From Streptomyces griseocarneus (lineage in GTDB: Bacteria > Actinomycetota > Actinomycetes > Streptomycetales > Streptomycetaceae), in assembly GCA_003674045.1 (NCBI GenBank), contig PENC01000022.1, positions 62,001-126,000 on the forward strand: a stretch of 64,000 nucleotides of DNA, in the 5' to 3' direction. A program made the translations under genes and the position numbers. Under the pieces are notes generated by a model that searched no databases, was not told the origin of the DNA, and saw nothing but the letters and a program-made list of their open reading frames with translations. Shown piece after piece: positions 9,029-17,528 of the stretch. Position 1 is the stretch's first letter. Each line of letters starts with the position of its first letter.

Positions 9029-9073
9029 TGGAAATGATTTTCACATCAAGCCAAGATGAAAACCATTGCCATC
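9029..9073. promoter_or_regulatory. Two Zur-box-like sites upstream of the zinc operon
   Basis: Two imperfect palindromes lie in a locally AT-rich stretch 73-117 bases before the binding-protein start: TGGAAATGATTTTCACA (9029-9045) and, read on the minus strand, ATGGCAATGGTTTTCAT (9056-9072). Both follow the TGAAAATnATTTTCA pattern of actinobacterial Zur boxes. The tandem arrangement suggests two Zur dimers. No convincing gene is seen on the plus strand up to 9343. Confidence 0.8.
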
Positions 9074-9343
9074 TTTTGGGGGGAGTGCGACCGTCCGGGC
9101 TGGACCATGTGTCAAACCTGGCCGCATGCGGCCAGCGGCGACCTCGGTGGCGTCGATAACACGAACTTCGCGAGTCGCGGCGGTGGGGCCTGTTGCGGGC
9201 CATTGGGTGCGGCCTGTGTCCGACACGCCATCGGCTCAGGCGGGCGGGGTGTCCTCCGTGCTTACGATCAGCTCGTCGGCTGATGGGGCGAGGGCGGGGT
9301 GGTTCGGTGAACGAAGGCGTGAAATCTGCCCTAGGTAGGTGAG

Positions 9344-10453
9344 ATGTCCCAGGATCCCGGTGTTCCATGGGGCGGGCCGCGGACGGCCCATGAGCTCCCT
9401 CGTGCCGTGACCGATCGGTGGCAGATGCCACGTTCGCGGCGCGCGGTGCTCGCCGGTGCGGTGCTCGTGCCGCTGCTGGCCGGCCCGGATCTGCTGTTCC
9501 CCCGCGCCGGCCTACGGAACGTGGCGTACCGCCACGGCAAGCCGATCGAGCCGGTGGCCACGGCCGAGGCCGACTGGCAGGACGTCGTCCGCGCCCTGGG
9601 AGGGCAGGAAGGCGAACTCGACGGCAACATGGCCTACCGACTCGGCTATCCCCGCACGGACCTGCGGATCTCTTCCCGCGGCTTCGTCCTGAACCCGGAG
9701 CTGGGGCTCGGCACCTACATCTCCTTCGTCCGGTACGCGGACCAGCGGACCATGCTGATGGGCGACATGATGGTCACCGAGGTGGAGGTGCAAAGGACGC
9801 TGGACGTCCTCAGCTCGTACGGCATCGCGTGCACGGCCCTCCACAAACACCTTCTCGCCCACCGGCCCCCTCTGTGGTGGATCCACCTGCACGCGGTCGA
9901 CTCCGACCCCCTTGCCCTGGCGCGGGGCATGCGCGATGCCCTCCAGGTCGCGGGCCCGTCGCGGCCCTTGCCGCCCTCTTCGCCCTCTCCGTCTTCTCTG
10001 TCACCGGAGCGGATGGACCTGGACACGGAGGGAATCGACGCCGCGCTGGGCTCACAGGGAACGGGCACCGACGTGTACAAGGTGACGTTCTTCCGCAAGG
10101 AACGGATCATCTATCACGACCGTGTTCTCCCCCGCAGGACCGGCGGGGTCACCGATCTCGTCTTCCAGCCGGTCGGCGACGGACGAGCCGTTCTCCTGGG
10201 AGAGTTCGCCATGGTCGCGGGCGAGGTCCAGGGAGTGCTGGACGCGCTGCGGCGACACGGCATCTCTGCGGTCGAATTGCACAGCCATATGCTGATGGAA
10301 GAGCCGCGCATGTTCTTCCTCCACATCTGGGCGGTGGACGACGCGGTACGCCTGGCGCGGGGACTGCGCGCGGGCGTGGACCTGATGCAGGTCGACACCC
10401 GGCCTGCGCACGACTCCCCGCCGACCGGACACCCTGGACCGGGCAGCCCATGA
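9344..10453 (+). CDS. DUF1259 (LppY/LpqO-like) exported protein
   Basis: A 369-residue protein with two tandem copies of the DUF1259 fold. Copy 1 (about 55-205) has GGQEGELDGNMAYRLGYPR, GTYISF and GDMMVTEVEVQ; copy 2 (about 225-350) has the parallel FAMVAGEVQGVLDAL and HSHMLMEEPRMFFLHIW. Repeated histidines (ALHKHLLAHRP, HSHM, LHIW) could bind metal. Near residue 28 is SRRAVLAGAVLVPLLAG, a twin-arginine-like signal or anchor. Start ATG 9344 has AGGTGAG just upstream; ATG 9425 would place the signal at the N-terminus. The function of the family is unknown; mycobacterial members are lipoproteins. Confidence 0.75.
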   Translation: MSQDPGVPWGGPRTAHELPRAVTDRWQMPRSRRAVLAGAVLVPLLAGPDLLFPRAGLRNVAYRHGKPIEPVATAEADWQDVVRALGGQEGELDGNMAYRLGYPRTDLRISSRGFVLNPELGLGTYISFVRYADQRTMLMGDMMVTEVEVQRTLDVLSSYGIACTALHKHLLAHRPPLWWIHLHAVDSDPLALARGMRDALQVAGPSRPLPPSSPSPSSLSPERMDLDTEGIDAALGSQGTGTDVYKVTFFRKERIIYHDRVLPRRTGGVTDLVFQPVGDGRAVLLGEFAMVAGEVQGVLDALRRHGISAVELHSHMLMEEPRMFFLHIWAVDDAVRLARGLRAGVDLMQVDTRPAHDSPPTGHPGPGSP

Positions 10454-10768
10454 AACCCCATGTCGAACCCCGCGTCAGGACAGGAGCCGGGACCCGGGGT
10501 TTTGCGTCCGGCCGCCAGGGAGACGGGGGAGCCATGACAGGCGGCCGGACGCCGACCGGTCGGAGGAGCCGTGTGCCGTGTGTCCGCCCAGCCGGGAGAC
10601 CGGGGATCGGCCGGGCGGGGTCGGTCGCGGCTGTGAGCGTGACCTCCGGGTCGGTCACGGCCCAGCATGTCGTGGCGGGCTCCGCGCGGGCAGCGGCCGA
10701 GTGGCTCTTTCCCAGGGCCGTTGGTCCCTGGTCCGCTGCGCGTTCTGTGAGTCCTGGAAAGAAGTTCG
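10454..10768. terminator. Terminator region between convergent genes
   Basis: This 315-base gap holds no gene. It contains two strong inverted repeats: AACCCCG (10466-10472) pairing with CGGGGTT (10495-10501) followed by TT, with an inner CCGGG-A-CCCGG; and a perfect 13-base repeat, 10504-10516 with 10540-10552, around a 23-base loop. The genes on either side converge here, so the pair probably stops transcription from both directions. Confidence 0.6.
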
Positions 10769-12403
10769 TCAGCGGTGTGTCGAGGGTTCTGCGGCTTTGC
10801 CGGCTTCGGCCAGCAGCCGGGCCAGTTCCTGGTGCCCGGAACGGCGGGCGTCGTCCAGAGGCGTCCCGCCCCAGCGGTCCACCGGCCGTGGGTCGACTCC
10901 TCTGGACAGGAGGAATTCCACGGTGCTGCGGTGTCCCTCGGCCGCGGCCAGATGCAGGGCGGTGCGGCCGTCGTAGTCGGCGGCGTCGAGGGGGACGTTG
11001 CAGGCGGCCAGACGGCGGATCTCGTTGAGGTCGCCCCTGCTGGCCGCGAAGCACAGGCCCACGATGCCTTCGGTGGCGCTCTGATGACGCTTGAGACGCG
11101 GGTCGCGTTTGCCGGTCTCGGCACCGGTGCCCGTGAGCAGGTCGTAGGTGTGCACGTTGTAGCAGTCGACCAGACGCCGGCAGACCTCGATCCCCCGTAC
11201 CGAATTCCCGTGGCCGTCCAGGCGGGGCGACCAGATGGCGATGCCCATCAACTGGGGAACGACCAGCATCAGGGCACCGGAGACCCCGCTCTTGGCGGGC
11301 AGCCCGATGGTGAAGGCGAACTCGCCGGAGAAGTCGTACATCCCGCACGAGGACATCAGCGACAGGCAATGGCGCACCGTCTGGGCGGAGAACACGGGGT
11401 CCTCCGTCAGCGGACACACACCTCCGTTGGCCAGGGAGGCCGCCGCGATGGCCAGTTGCTGTGCGGTGACCTCGATGGAACAGCACTGGATGTAGAACTC
11501 CAGGGTCGCCAGCAGGTCCGTGCCGGGAGGGAAGGCGCCGCGTTCCCGCATCGAGTAGCCGAGCGCGAAATTACGGTCCGCGGTGCTGCGTTCGGACAGG
11601 TAGACGGAATTGTTGAACCCCACGCTGTGCCCGCCGGCGAGCCTTTTCCAGGTCCCGGCCACGAAGTCGAAACGGTCCGCGGCGTCGAGTTCGCGCTGGA
11701 TGAGCGCGCAGCTCATGATGGCACCGGCGTTTATCATCGGGTTGTGCGGCAGGCCCGCCTTGTTGAAGGTCAGCTCGTTGAAGCCCTGGCCGCTGGGTTC
11801 CCTGCCCACATGGCGGTGGACGGTGTCGGGGCCGTGTTCCTCCAGGGTGAGGCAGTAGTTGACGGTCTTGGACACCGACTGCAGGCAGAAGTTCACCCCC
11901 GCGTCGCCGACGGAGAAGCGCTGTCCGTCCACCGTGCACACCGAGATCGCGAACTGGTCCGGGTCGACCCGCGCGAGCTGGGGGATATACGTGGCGGCGG
12001 CGCCACCGCGGTCGTTACGGACCTCCTGGTGGATGCGCTGGAGGTCGGCCACCAGCGCGGGGAAGTCGGGAACCGCGAGTTCCCCGCAAGCTGCCCGCTC
12101 GATGATGCCCCGGTTGGGCCGGATCGCGGCGGCGAACTCTTCCTTGGTCAGCAACACCGGATCGGTCGTCGCCCGCGCGGGCCGGGCGCGGTCGAGAAAG
12201 GCGGTGGTTCCGGCGATCCGGGGGTCGTCAGGCAGAATGCCCGCTTCGCGTAACACCGTCAGCAGCCGGTCGGGGGAGAGCAGGCCGGATGCGTCCTGGG
12301 CGAAGCAGGCGAGGACGTCCGCGCGGATTCCTCCGCCCCGGTCGGCGGCCCTGGCCGCGAGGGACAGGCGTGCGGTCCGTTTCCCGCTCTTCGCGACAGG
12401 CAT
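10769..12403 (-). CDS. glsA: Glutaminase with C-terminal ankyrin repeats (animal GLS-like architecture)
   Basis: A 544-residue serine-dependent glutaminase, which hydrolyses glutamine to glutamate and ammonia. The catalytic S176-x-x-K179 sits in LQSVSKTVNY; FNKAGLPHNPMINAGAI, SSCGMYDFSGEFAF and LPAKSGVSGALM are family hallmarks. About 120 residues before the catalytic domain (FAQDASGLLSPDRLLTVLRE) resemble the EF-hand-like helical part of animal kidney glutaminase, and the C-terminus (about 455-530) carries ankyrin repeats (DGRTALHLAAAEGH). Typical bacterial GlsA is about 310 residues, so this is the long, eukaryote-type arrangement. Start ATG 12403 follows GGAGGGG. Codon 12251-12253 (minus strand) is TTA, hinting at bldA control. 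Confidence 0.92.
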   Translation of the reverse strand: MPVAKSGKRTARLSLAARAADRGGGIRADVLACFAQDASGLLSPDRLLTVLREAGILPDDPRIAGTTAFLDRARPARATTDPVLLTKEEFAAAIRPNRGIIERAACGELAVPDFPALVADLQRIHQEVRNDRGGAAATYIPQLARVDPDQFAISVCTVDGQRFSVGDAGVNFCLQSVSKTVNYCLTLEEHGPDTVHRHVGREPSGQGFNELTFNKAGLPHNPMINAGAIMSCALIQRELDAADRFDFVAGTWKRLAGGHSVGFNNSVYLSERSTADRNFALGYSMRERGAFPPGTDLLATLEFYIQCCSIEVTAQQLAIAAASLANGGVCPLTEDPVFSAQTVRHCLSLMSSCGMYDFSGEFAFTIGLPAKSGVSGALMLVVPQLMGIAIWSPRLDGHGNSVRGIEVCRRLVDCYNVHTYDLLTGTGAETGKRDPRLKRHQSATEGIVGLCFAASRGDLNEIRRLAACNVPLDAADYDGRTALHLAAAEGHRSTVEFLLSRGVDPRPVDRWGGTPLDDARRSGHQELARLLAEAGKAAEPSTHR

Positions 12404-13235
12404 GGCACCCCTCCGTCGAACTCCGGCAGGCAGGCAGGCGTGGCGAGCCTTCGCCGGTATCCCGGGAGCGCTTGTGCGGGAGGCGGCCCCGACCCGCCGT
12501 CCGCTCTGGGACGGGTTCGCGCTGCGGAGAACGGCTGGTGGGCTCACGGACCACGCCGGTGGGAGCGGTGAAGCGAACCTCCAGTGACCGGTAATCTCCA
12601 CCGCACCGGCGATTACCGGCCACTGACGATGATATCCAGCCAGCTCGGCGGTTGACTGCACCCTCAGGCCGGTGGTGCGGTTGCGTACCGCTGGTGCGCA
12701 CGGCTCCTCACGCGCTGTGCACCACCACTGTGCCCCTGGACGAATGCCGGCATTTCCCTCGTACGCCTTTGCGTAGGGTCGTGTCCCGGCCAACCGATGT
12801 CCCGTAGGGGCTGTTGGGGGCCGGCTGGGCCATTCCCGGTGGTGCGGCGATCGCCACGGCGATCAGGTTGTGCGTCGGCGGGCTGTGGTGATGAGGGTGT
12901 GGAGCAGCGCCTGGGCGGTGGGCAGCCGGTTCGCCGCCTGGCGCCGGATCAGGGACCGGGGCCGTCGGTACCCGTGGACGGCTTCTCGAAGACGCAGCCG
13001 ACGGCGCCCCCGTGCAGGGGGATCGGCTGGGGCGTCGCGGTTCTCCGGCTCCGTCGGCGCGGTCGGGATTCTTGCCGGTGTGTTCGACGACTGTCGTCGG
13101 CGCACACCGGTACCCCCTGGTGGGTGAACCGCACCCAAAGCGGGTTCTGCCTCCACCTATGAAGAGAAGCCGCATATCACCTCATCGAGTGATGCGTCTT
13201 TGTCGCATTGAGGAGCATGCTCCAGCATTGGACGG
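12404..13235. other. 832-base stretch without a recognisable gene
   Basis: No supported coding region. On the minus strand an open frame ends near 12863 with an arginine-rich segment (NRLPTAQALLHTLI) that might be a decayed gene, but no family is recognised. It must contain the promoters of the glutaminase (minus) and cyclase (plus) genes. The clearest structure is the inverted repeat at 12582-12625. Confidence 0.4.
12582..12625. promoter_or_regulatory. 15-base inverted repeat upstream of the glutaminase gene
   Basis: CAGTGACCGGTAATC (12582-12596) and GATTACCGGCCACTG (12611-12625) are inverted copies with one mismatch and a 14-base spacer. The element is 180 bases before the glutaminase start and 610 before the cyclase start. 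The long arms and AT-containing ends stand out against the GC-rich surroundings. It could be an operator or an RNA hairpin; its regulator is unknown. Confidence 0.5.
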
Positions 13236-15224
13236 ATGGATGACGAATTGCGCGAACAGGTGCAGGCGGCCATTCTCGACGGCGCAGGAATTCTCGCCAA
13301 GTGCCAAGAAGACGACGGAAGCTGGCACTTCGCGTACGGCGGTGCGACCTTCCTGCTCCCGATGTACGTAGCGCTGCGGCATGTTTCGGGGCAGCCCGCT
13401 CCCGCTGTCCGTGCCGCCCGTATGCGGGATCACTTGATCTCGGTCATCGGGGACGACGGAAGCATCGGCATGTACGCCGGGGGACCCGGCACGGTGTTCA
13501 CCTCCACCCTCGGGTACGTGGCCCTGCGCCTGCTCGGTGAGGATCCGGCGGCCGGACACATGACGCGGCTGCGTGCCTGGATCCACGAGCACGGAACGCC
13601 GTTGCGCTCGGCGTCCTGGGGAAAGATCGTCCTGTGCGCGGTGGGTCTGTACGAGTACCGGGGGCTGCACCCCCTCACCCCGGAGAGCTGGCTTCTGCCG
13701 CGGTGGGCGCCGCTGCATCCCCGTCGGCTGTGGTGTCATGCGCGGCAGGTGTACCTGCCGATGGCCTGGCTGTACGGCCGCCGGGCGGCTGCCGCGGGGG
13801 ACGACGGGCTCGTGCGGGCCCTGCGTGCCGAGCTGTACACCGAGCCCTACGAGCGCATCGGCTGGGCGGCCCACCGTTCCGCCGTCGCACCTTGCGACAA
13901 CTACCGCCCGCTGACCGTCGTGTTCAGGACCCTCTCGGCCGTCCTGAGGGTCTGGGAGCGGCTGGTTCCCCGCCGGGTGCGCGGCCGGGCTCTCGCCCGT
14001 CTGGAGCGGCACATCGACTACGAGGACGAGGTCACCGGCGGGCTGCGCATCGGCCCCGTCAACGCGGTTCTCAACACGCTCGTCCACCACTTCCGCGAGC
14101 CCGGTGGCGACCGGTTCCGGACGGGGCTGGAACGCCTGGACGCGTACCTGTGGGACCGGGAGACCACCATCGACATGCAGTGCTACAACTCCTCGCAGTT
14201 GTGGGACACGGCCTTCGCCGTTCAGGCACTCGCGGCGGCGGGCCGAGCCGTCGACACCGGCGCGGGGAACGACGCGGTGCGCGCCGCGCTCCGTTTCATC
14301 GACTGCCAGCAGATTCGCGAGGAACTGCCCGAACGCGAGCGCTTCCACCGTGACCCGTCGCGCGGCGGCTGGCCGTTCTCCACCCGCGCGCACGGCTGGC
14401 CGATCAGCGACTGCACGGCCGAGGCCCTCACCGCGGTCTTCCACGGCCGGAATCCGGGGCCGGGCAGCACACCGCACCCCGGACGGCTGGAGGAGGCCGT
14501 GCGGCTGCTGCTCGCCTGGCAGAACCCCGACGGTGGCTGGCCCACCTACGAGCGTGTGCGCGGCGGACGATGGCTCGAACGCCTCAATCCCTCACAGGTG
14601 TTCGGCGACATCATGGTCGACTACTCTCACGTCGAATGCACCGCCTCCTGTCTCCAGGCCCTGTCGGCGGCGAGCTCCCGCCTCCCGGCCTTCTCGGGCT
14701 CCGGACCCGGCTCCGGCGACATCGACCGCGCCGTGCGCGCGGGCCTCGCCTTCCTGCGGCGCAGCCAGCGCGAGGACGGAGGCTTCGAGGGCAACTGGGG
14801 CGTCTGCTTCACCTACGGCACCTGGTTCGCCGTACGCGGCCTCCTTGCGGCAGGGGTGCCGCCCACCGACCCCGGCGTCGAGCGCGCGTGCGCCTTCCTG
14901 CTCTCCTTGCAGCACACGGACGGCTCCTGGGGCGAGTCGCCGCTCAGCTGCACACTGCGCCGTCCCGTTCCCTCCCCGGAAGGGAAAGCGGTGATGACGG
15001 CCTGGGCCGTGCTGACGCTGGCCTCCGCCGGGCGCGCGCATCATCCCGCTTGCGTGCGGGGCGTGGAGTTCCTGCTGAGCCGGCGGACGGCGGACGGGGG
15101 CTACGGGAGAGAGGGCTTCGCCGGCGTCTTCAACCGCACCAGCATGATCAACTACGACGGCTACCGCCACTACTTCCCCCTGTGGGCGCTGGCGGCCTGG
15201 CACAACGCCCTGTCAGCGGCCTGA
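13236..15224 (+). CDS. Oxidosqualene cyclase-type triterpene cyclase (lanosterol synthase-like)
   Basis: A 662-residue class II triterpene cyclase. The acid motif reads DCTAE at 392-396, within HGWPISDCTAEA: this is the oxidosqualene cyclase form; squalene-hopene cyclases have DxDDTA. LWCHARQVYLPMAWLYG places His168 where lanosterol synthases have their active-site histidine. FGDIMVDYSHVECT has His465 where human and yeast lanosterol synthases have a tyrosine. QW motifs (QEDDGSW, QNPDGGW, QHTDGSW) and WDTAFAVQAL complete the fold. Length fits bacterial oxidosqualene cyclases. Likely substrate is 2,3-oxidosqualene; product unknown. It heads a set with methyltransferase, CYP51-like P450, epoxidase-like flavoprotein and acyltransferase. 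The start ATG 13236 has only a weak GGAC site. Confidence 0.9.
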   Translation: MDDELREQVQAAILDGAGILAKCQEDDGSWHFAYGGATFLLPMYVALRHVSGQPAPAVRAARMRDHLISVIGDDGSIGMYAGGPGTVFTSTLGYVALRLLGEDPAAGHMTRLRAWIHEHGTPLRSASWGKIVLCAVGLYEYRGLHPLTPESWLLPRWAPLHPRRLWCHARQVYLPMAWLYGRRAAAAGDDGLVRALRAELYTEPYERIGWAAHRSAVAPCDNYRPLTVVFRTLSAVLRVWERLVPRRVRGRALARLERHIDYEDEVTGGLRIGPVNAVLNTLVHHFREPGGDRFRTGLERLDAYLWDRETTIDMQCYNSSQLWDTAFAVQALAAAGRAVDTGAGNDAVRAALRFIDCQQIREELPERERFHRDPSRGGWPFSTRAHGWPISDCTAEALTAVFHGRNPGPGSTPHPGRLEEAVRLLLAWQNPDGGWPTYERVRGGRWLERLNPSQVFGDIMVDYSHVECTASCLQALSAASSRLPAFSGSGPGSGDIDRAVRAGLAFLRRSQREDGGFEGNWGVCFTYGTWFAVRGLLAAGVPPTDPGVERACAFLLSLQHTDGSWGESPLSCTLRRPVPSPEGKAVMTAWAVLTLASAGRAHHPACVRGVEFLLSRRTADGGYGREGFAGVFNRTSMINYDGYRHYFPLWALAAWHNALSAA

Positions 15225-15543
15225 GCGCACAGCGCTCCGTCACCTTGCGGACGGGCCTGGAACCTGCCCTCACGGCCACCGGGCAGGCGATCGTACTTAC
15301 CACCACATCACGTGGAGCGCGTTTGCGGGCGCCCATATTTTCCCATCCTCATGGATAACGAGAGCGGAGTGGTCCAGTCCGCGGCGAGAGAGCGGCTGTG
15401 AAGCACGGCGTCTGCGCGCGGCCCCGTGCTGTCCTTCCCGGGAACAAAGGGAATTCCTTCCGGATGAACGCGTTTTGAGGTCAAGCGGTCTCGTATTCCA
15501 CGTCCCGTTGCCCCGACGCGTCCGGCACGCCATAAGGAGCAGC
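15225..15543. promoter_or_regulatory. Intergenic region upstream of the methyltransferase-P450-epoxidase operon
   Basis: 319 bases without a gene. Two adjacent small palindromes, TTCCCGGGAA (15435-15444) and AAGGGAATTCCTT (15447-15459), lie about 90 bases before the methyltransferase start and could be an operator. The ribosome site AAGGAG is at 15534-15539. A separate promoter here would let the tailoring genes be expressed apart from the cyclase. Confidence 0.4.
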
Positions 15544-16113
15544 ATGACCACAGAAACGGACGCGACAGCACGGTTCCAGGCCCTCGTCGCCGACCCCCGT
15601 CGCCGCCTCGACGACTACTCCGCGATGGTGGAGCAGTACTACGCCCTGGTCGGGGACATCCATCGGGCGCATCGGGGCCCCTCCTACCACATGGCCTGCT
15701 ACCGGCCCGGACAGAGTCGCCTCGAGGCGACCGCGGCCCATGAGAGGGACCTGGCGGACCGGGCCGGACTGACGGCCGACTCCCACGCCCTGGACGTGTG
15801 CTCCGGTGTGGGCGGCCCCGCCTGCACCATCGCCGCACACACCGGAGCACGGATCACCGGGGTGGAGCTGGTGCCCGCCCGTGTCGCGGAAGCCCGCGAC
15901 AACGCCCGTGCACGGGGGCCGGCGGACCGGATCTCCTTCCGGGCCGGTGATGTCGTCGCCCTGCCCTTCGCGGACTCGGTGTTCACCGCTGCCTACACCT
16001 TCGAGGCGCTGTGCCACGTACCGGACAAGGCCCGCGCCCTGTGCGAGGGTGCCCGCAGCGGCGCCTTCTTCGTCGGGTACCGGCACGCCCGCCGTGCGGA
16101 GGAGTGGCCGTGA
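15544..16113 (+). CDS. Short SAM methyltransferase, sterol C-methyltransferase-like
   Basis: A 189-residue class I methyltransferase. Residues 83-93 (LDVCSGVGGPA) form the SAM-binding motif I in the sterol 24-C-methyltransferase (Erg6/SMT) style; the preceding AAHERDLADRAGL and the later AYTFEALCHVPDKARAL also resemble that family. It then stops abruptly, without the usual LRPGG loop and without the C-terminal sterol-methyltransferase domain; SMTs are roughly 270-380 residues. The other two frames downstream do not show the missing part. Start ATG 15544 has AAGGAG upstream; its stop overlaps the P450 GTG (GTGA). It may be a minimal methyltransferase or a truncated, inactive one. Confidence 0.72.
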   Translation: MTTETDATARFQALVADPRRRLDDYSAMVEQYYALVGDIHRAHRGPSYHMACYRPGQSRLEATAAHERDLADRAGLTADSHALDVCSGVGGPACTIAAHTGARITGVELVPARVAEARDNARARGPADRISFRAGDVVALPFADSVFTAAYTFEALCHVPDKARALCEGARSGAFFVGYRHARRAEEWP

Positions 16114-17528
16114 GCACCGACCGTGGCCCGCATCCCGCACAGGGCTGCCCGGTCCGCGGCGCACCTCGGGAAGCCCTGTCCGCGGAGAGCCCGGCGGCGG
16201 TCAGGGAGTTGCCCCGCGTGCCCGGAGGGCGTCCGCTGGTCGGTCACGCGGTGCCCTTCCTCCGCGACCTCGTGGGTTTCCTGCTGCGCCAGCACCTCGC
16301 CGTCGGGGAGGCCCTCGCCTTCAGCGTCGCGGGCAAGCAGGTGGCTTCCTTCTGCGGGCCGCGCGTCAACGCCGCCGTACTGGACCTTCCCCACGAGGAC
16401 CTCGACCGCCGGGAGGTAGGGCGCCGCCTCGACGTCGTCTTCGGCCCACGCGTGGCGTTCGACGCCCCGGAGGACGTCATGGCGGCGCAGAACCGGAGGC
16501 TGCTGCCCGCGCTGCAACGCGAGGCCATGAGCCACCACGCGGTGACCATGCTGCGTGTCGCCGAGCAGTACACCGCCGACTGGGGCGCTCACGGCACGGT
16601 CGATCTGGTGACGGCCGTGCGCGAGATGATCGCCCTGATGACCGCGCACTGCCTGGTCGGACCGCGCTTCGGACAGGAGGTGGGGCGGCGGATCCCCACC
16701 CTGCTGGGGCACCTGGAGACCGCCCTCATGGTGTCGTTCGCCGTCGACCCGAGAGCGCCCCTGCCCTGCTACCGACGGCGTGACCGCGCGCGGGAGACGC
16801 TCATCCGTGCCATCAAGGCACTCGCCCCGGGCGACCGGCCGTCGGGGCTCCCGCACAGCCCCTTCGACGTGCTGACGGGCAAGGCGCCGTCCGAGGAACC
16901 CGCGCTGGACGCGGAGGCCGCTGCCGAGCTCGTGATCGGCTGGCTGTACGCCGCCAACGAGACCACGGCCGTGTACGGCGCCTGGACGGGCGCCCTGCTG
17001 CTCCAGCACCCCCAGTGGCTGCCGATCCTGGTGAAGGAACAAGAGGAACTCTTCGCCGGTGCCCCACCGGCGAGCCCTCAACTGCTGCACAGGATGCACC
17101 GCCTGGGACACTGCATGCTGGAGACCGAACGCCTGCACCCGTCCGCCGTCGTGATCCCCCGCACGGCCGCCCGCGACCTGGTCATCGAGGGGTACGCGGT
17201 GCCACGCGGCCACCTGGTGCTCCTGTGCCCCGCCGCCTCGCACCGTCTGCCCCATGTCTTCCGCGACCCGGACCGCTACGACCCCGACCGGTACCTCCCG
17301 GGGCGCGAGGAACACCGCGGCACACCGAGCCCGCTGATCGGCTTCAGCGGCGGGCGCGCCCCGTGCCTGGGCATGGCCTTCGCCCAGATGGCCGTCAAGG
17401 CCGCCTGGAGCGTGCTGCTCCGCGCCTTCGACCTCGAACTCGCCGATCCCGAGGTCCGCGTGGCACGGCGCATCTTCATGCCGCCCCGCCGGCCGTGCCC
17501 GGTGCGCTACCGCCGCAGGACGCCATGA
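16110..17528 (+). CDS. Cytochrome P450, CYP51-like (sterol 14-demethylase clan)
   Basis: A 472-residue P450. The heme loop is FSGGRAPCLG with the ligand Cys419; ExxR is in LETERLHP. The I-helix reads AANETT (281-286) instead of the AGHHTS of CYP51. Several stretches recall CYP51: LPRVPGGRPLVGHAVPFLRD at the N-terminus, VFGPRVAFDAPEDVM, and the LMTAHCLVGPRF region. No membrane anchor, as in bacterial CYP51. It starts at GTG 16110, overlapping the methyltransferase stop, and ends overlapping the flavoprotein start. Beside an oxidosqualene cyclase, a role in oxidising or demethylating the tetracyclic product is likely, but the changed I-helix makes true 14-demethylation uncertain. Confidence 0.85.
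   Translation: MSTDRGPHPAQGCPVRGAPREALSAESPAAVRELPRVPGGRPLVGHAVPFLRDLVGFLLRQHLAVGEALAFSVAGKQVASFCGPRVNAAVLDLPHEDLDRREVGRRLDVVFGPRVAFDAPEDVMAAQNRRLLPALQREAMSHHAVTMLRVAEQYTADWGAHGTVDLVTAVREMIALMTAHCLVGPRFGQEVGRRIPTLLGHLETALMVSFAVDPRAPLPCYRRRDRARETLIRAIKALAPGDRPSGLPHSPFDVLTGKAPSEEPALDAEAAAELVIGWLYAANETTAVYGAWTGALLLQHPQWLPILVKEQEELFAGAPPASPQLLHRMHRLGHCMLETERLHPSAVVIPRTAARDLVIEGYAVPRGHLVLLCPAASHRLPHVFRDPDRYDPDRYLPGREEHRGTPSPLIGFSGGRAPCLGMAFAQMAVKAAWSVLLRAFDLELADPEVRVARRIFMPPRRPCPVRYRRRTP

Noticed and set aside
9056..9283. Possible 75-codon gene divergent from the zinc operon
   Set aside because: Its start falls inside the second Zur-like box, there is no ribosome site, and no family is recognisable.
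12863..13156. Short minus-strand gene in the gap before the cyclase
   Set aside because: Arg/Pro-rich, no ribosome site and no recognised family; at most a decayed remnant.
13236..15224. Squalene-hopene cyclase
   Set aside because: The acid motif is DCTAE rather than DxDDTA, and several segments match oxidosqualene cyclases.
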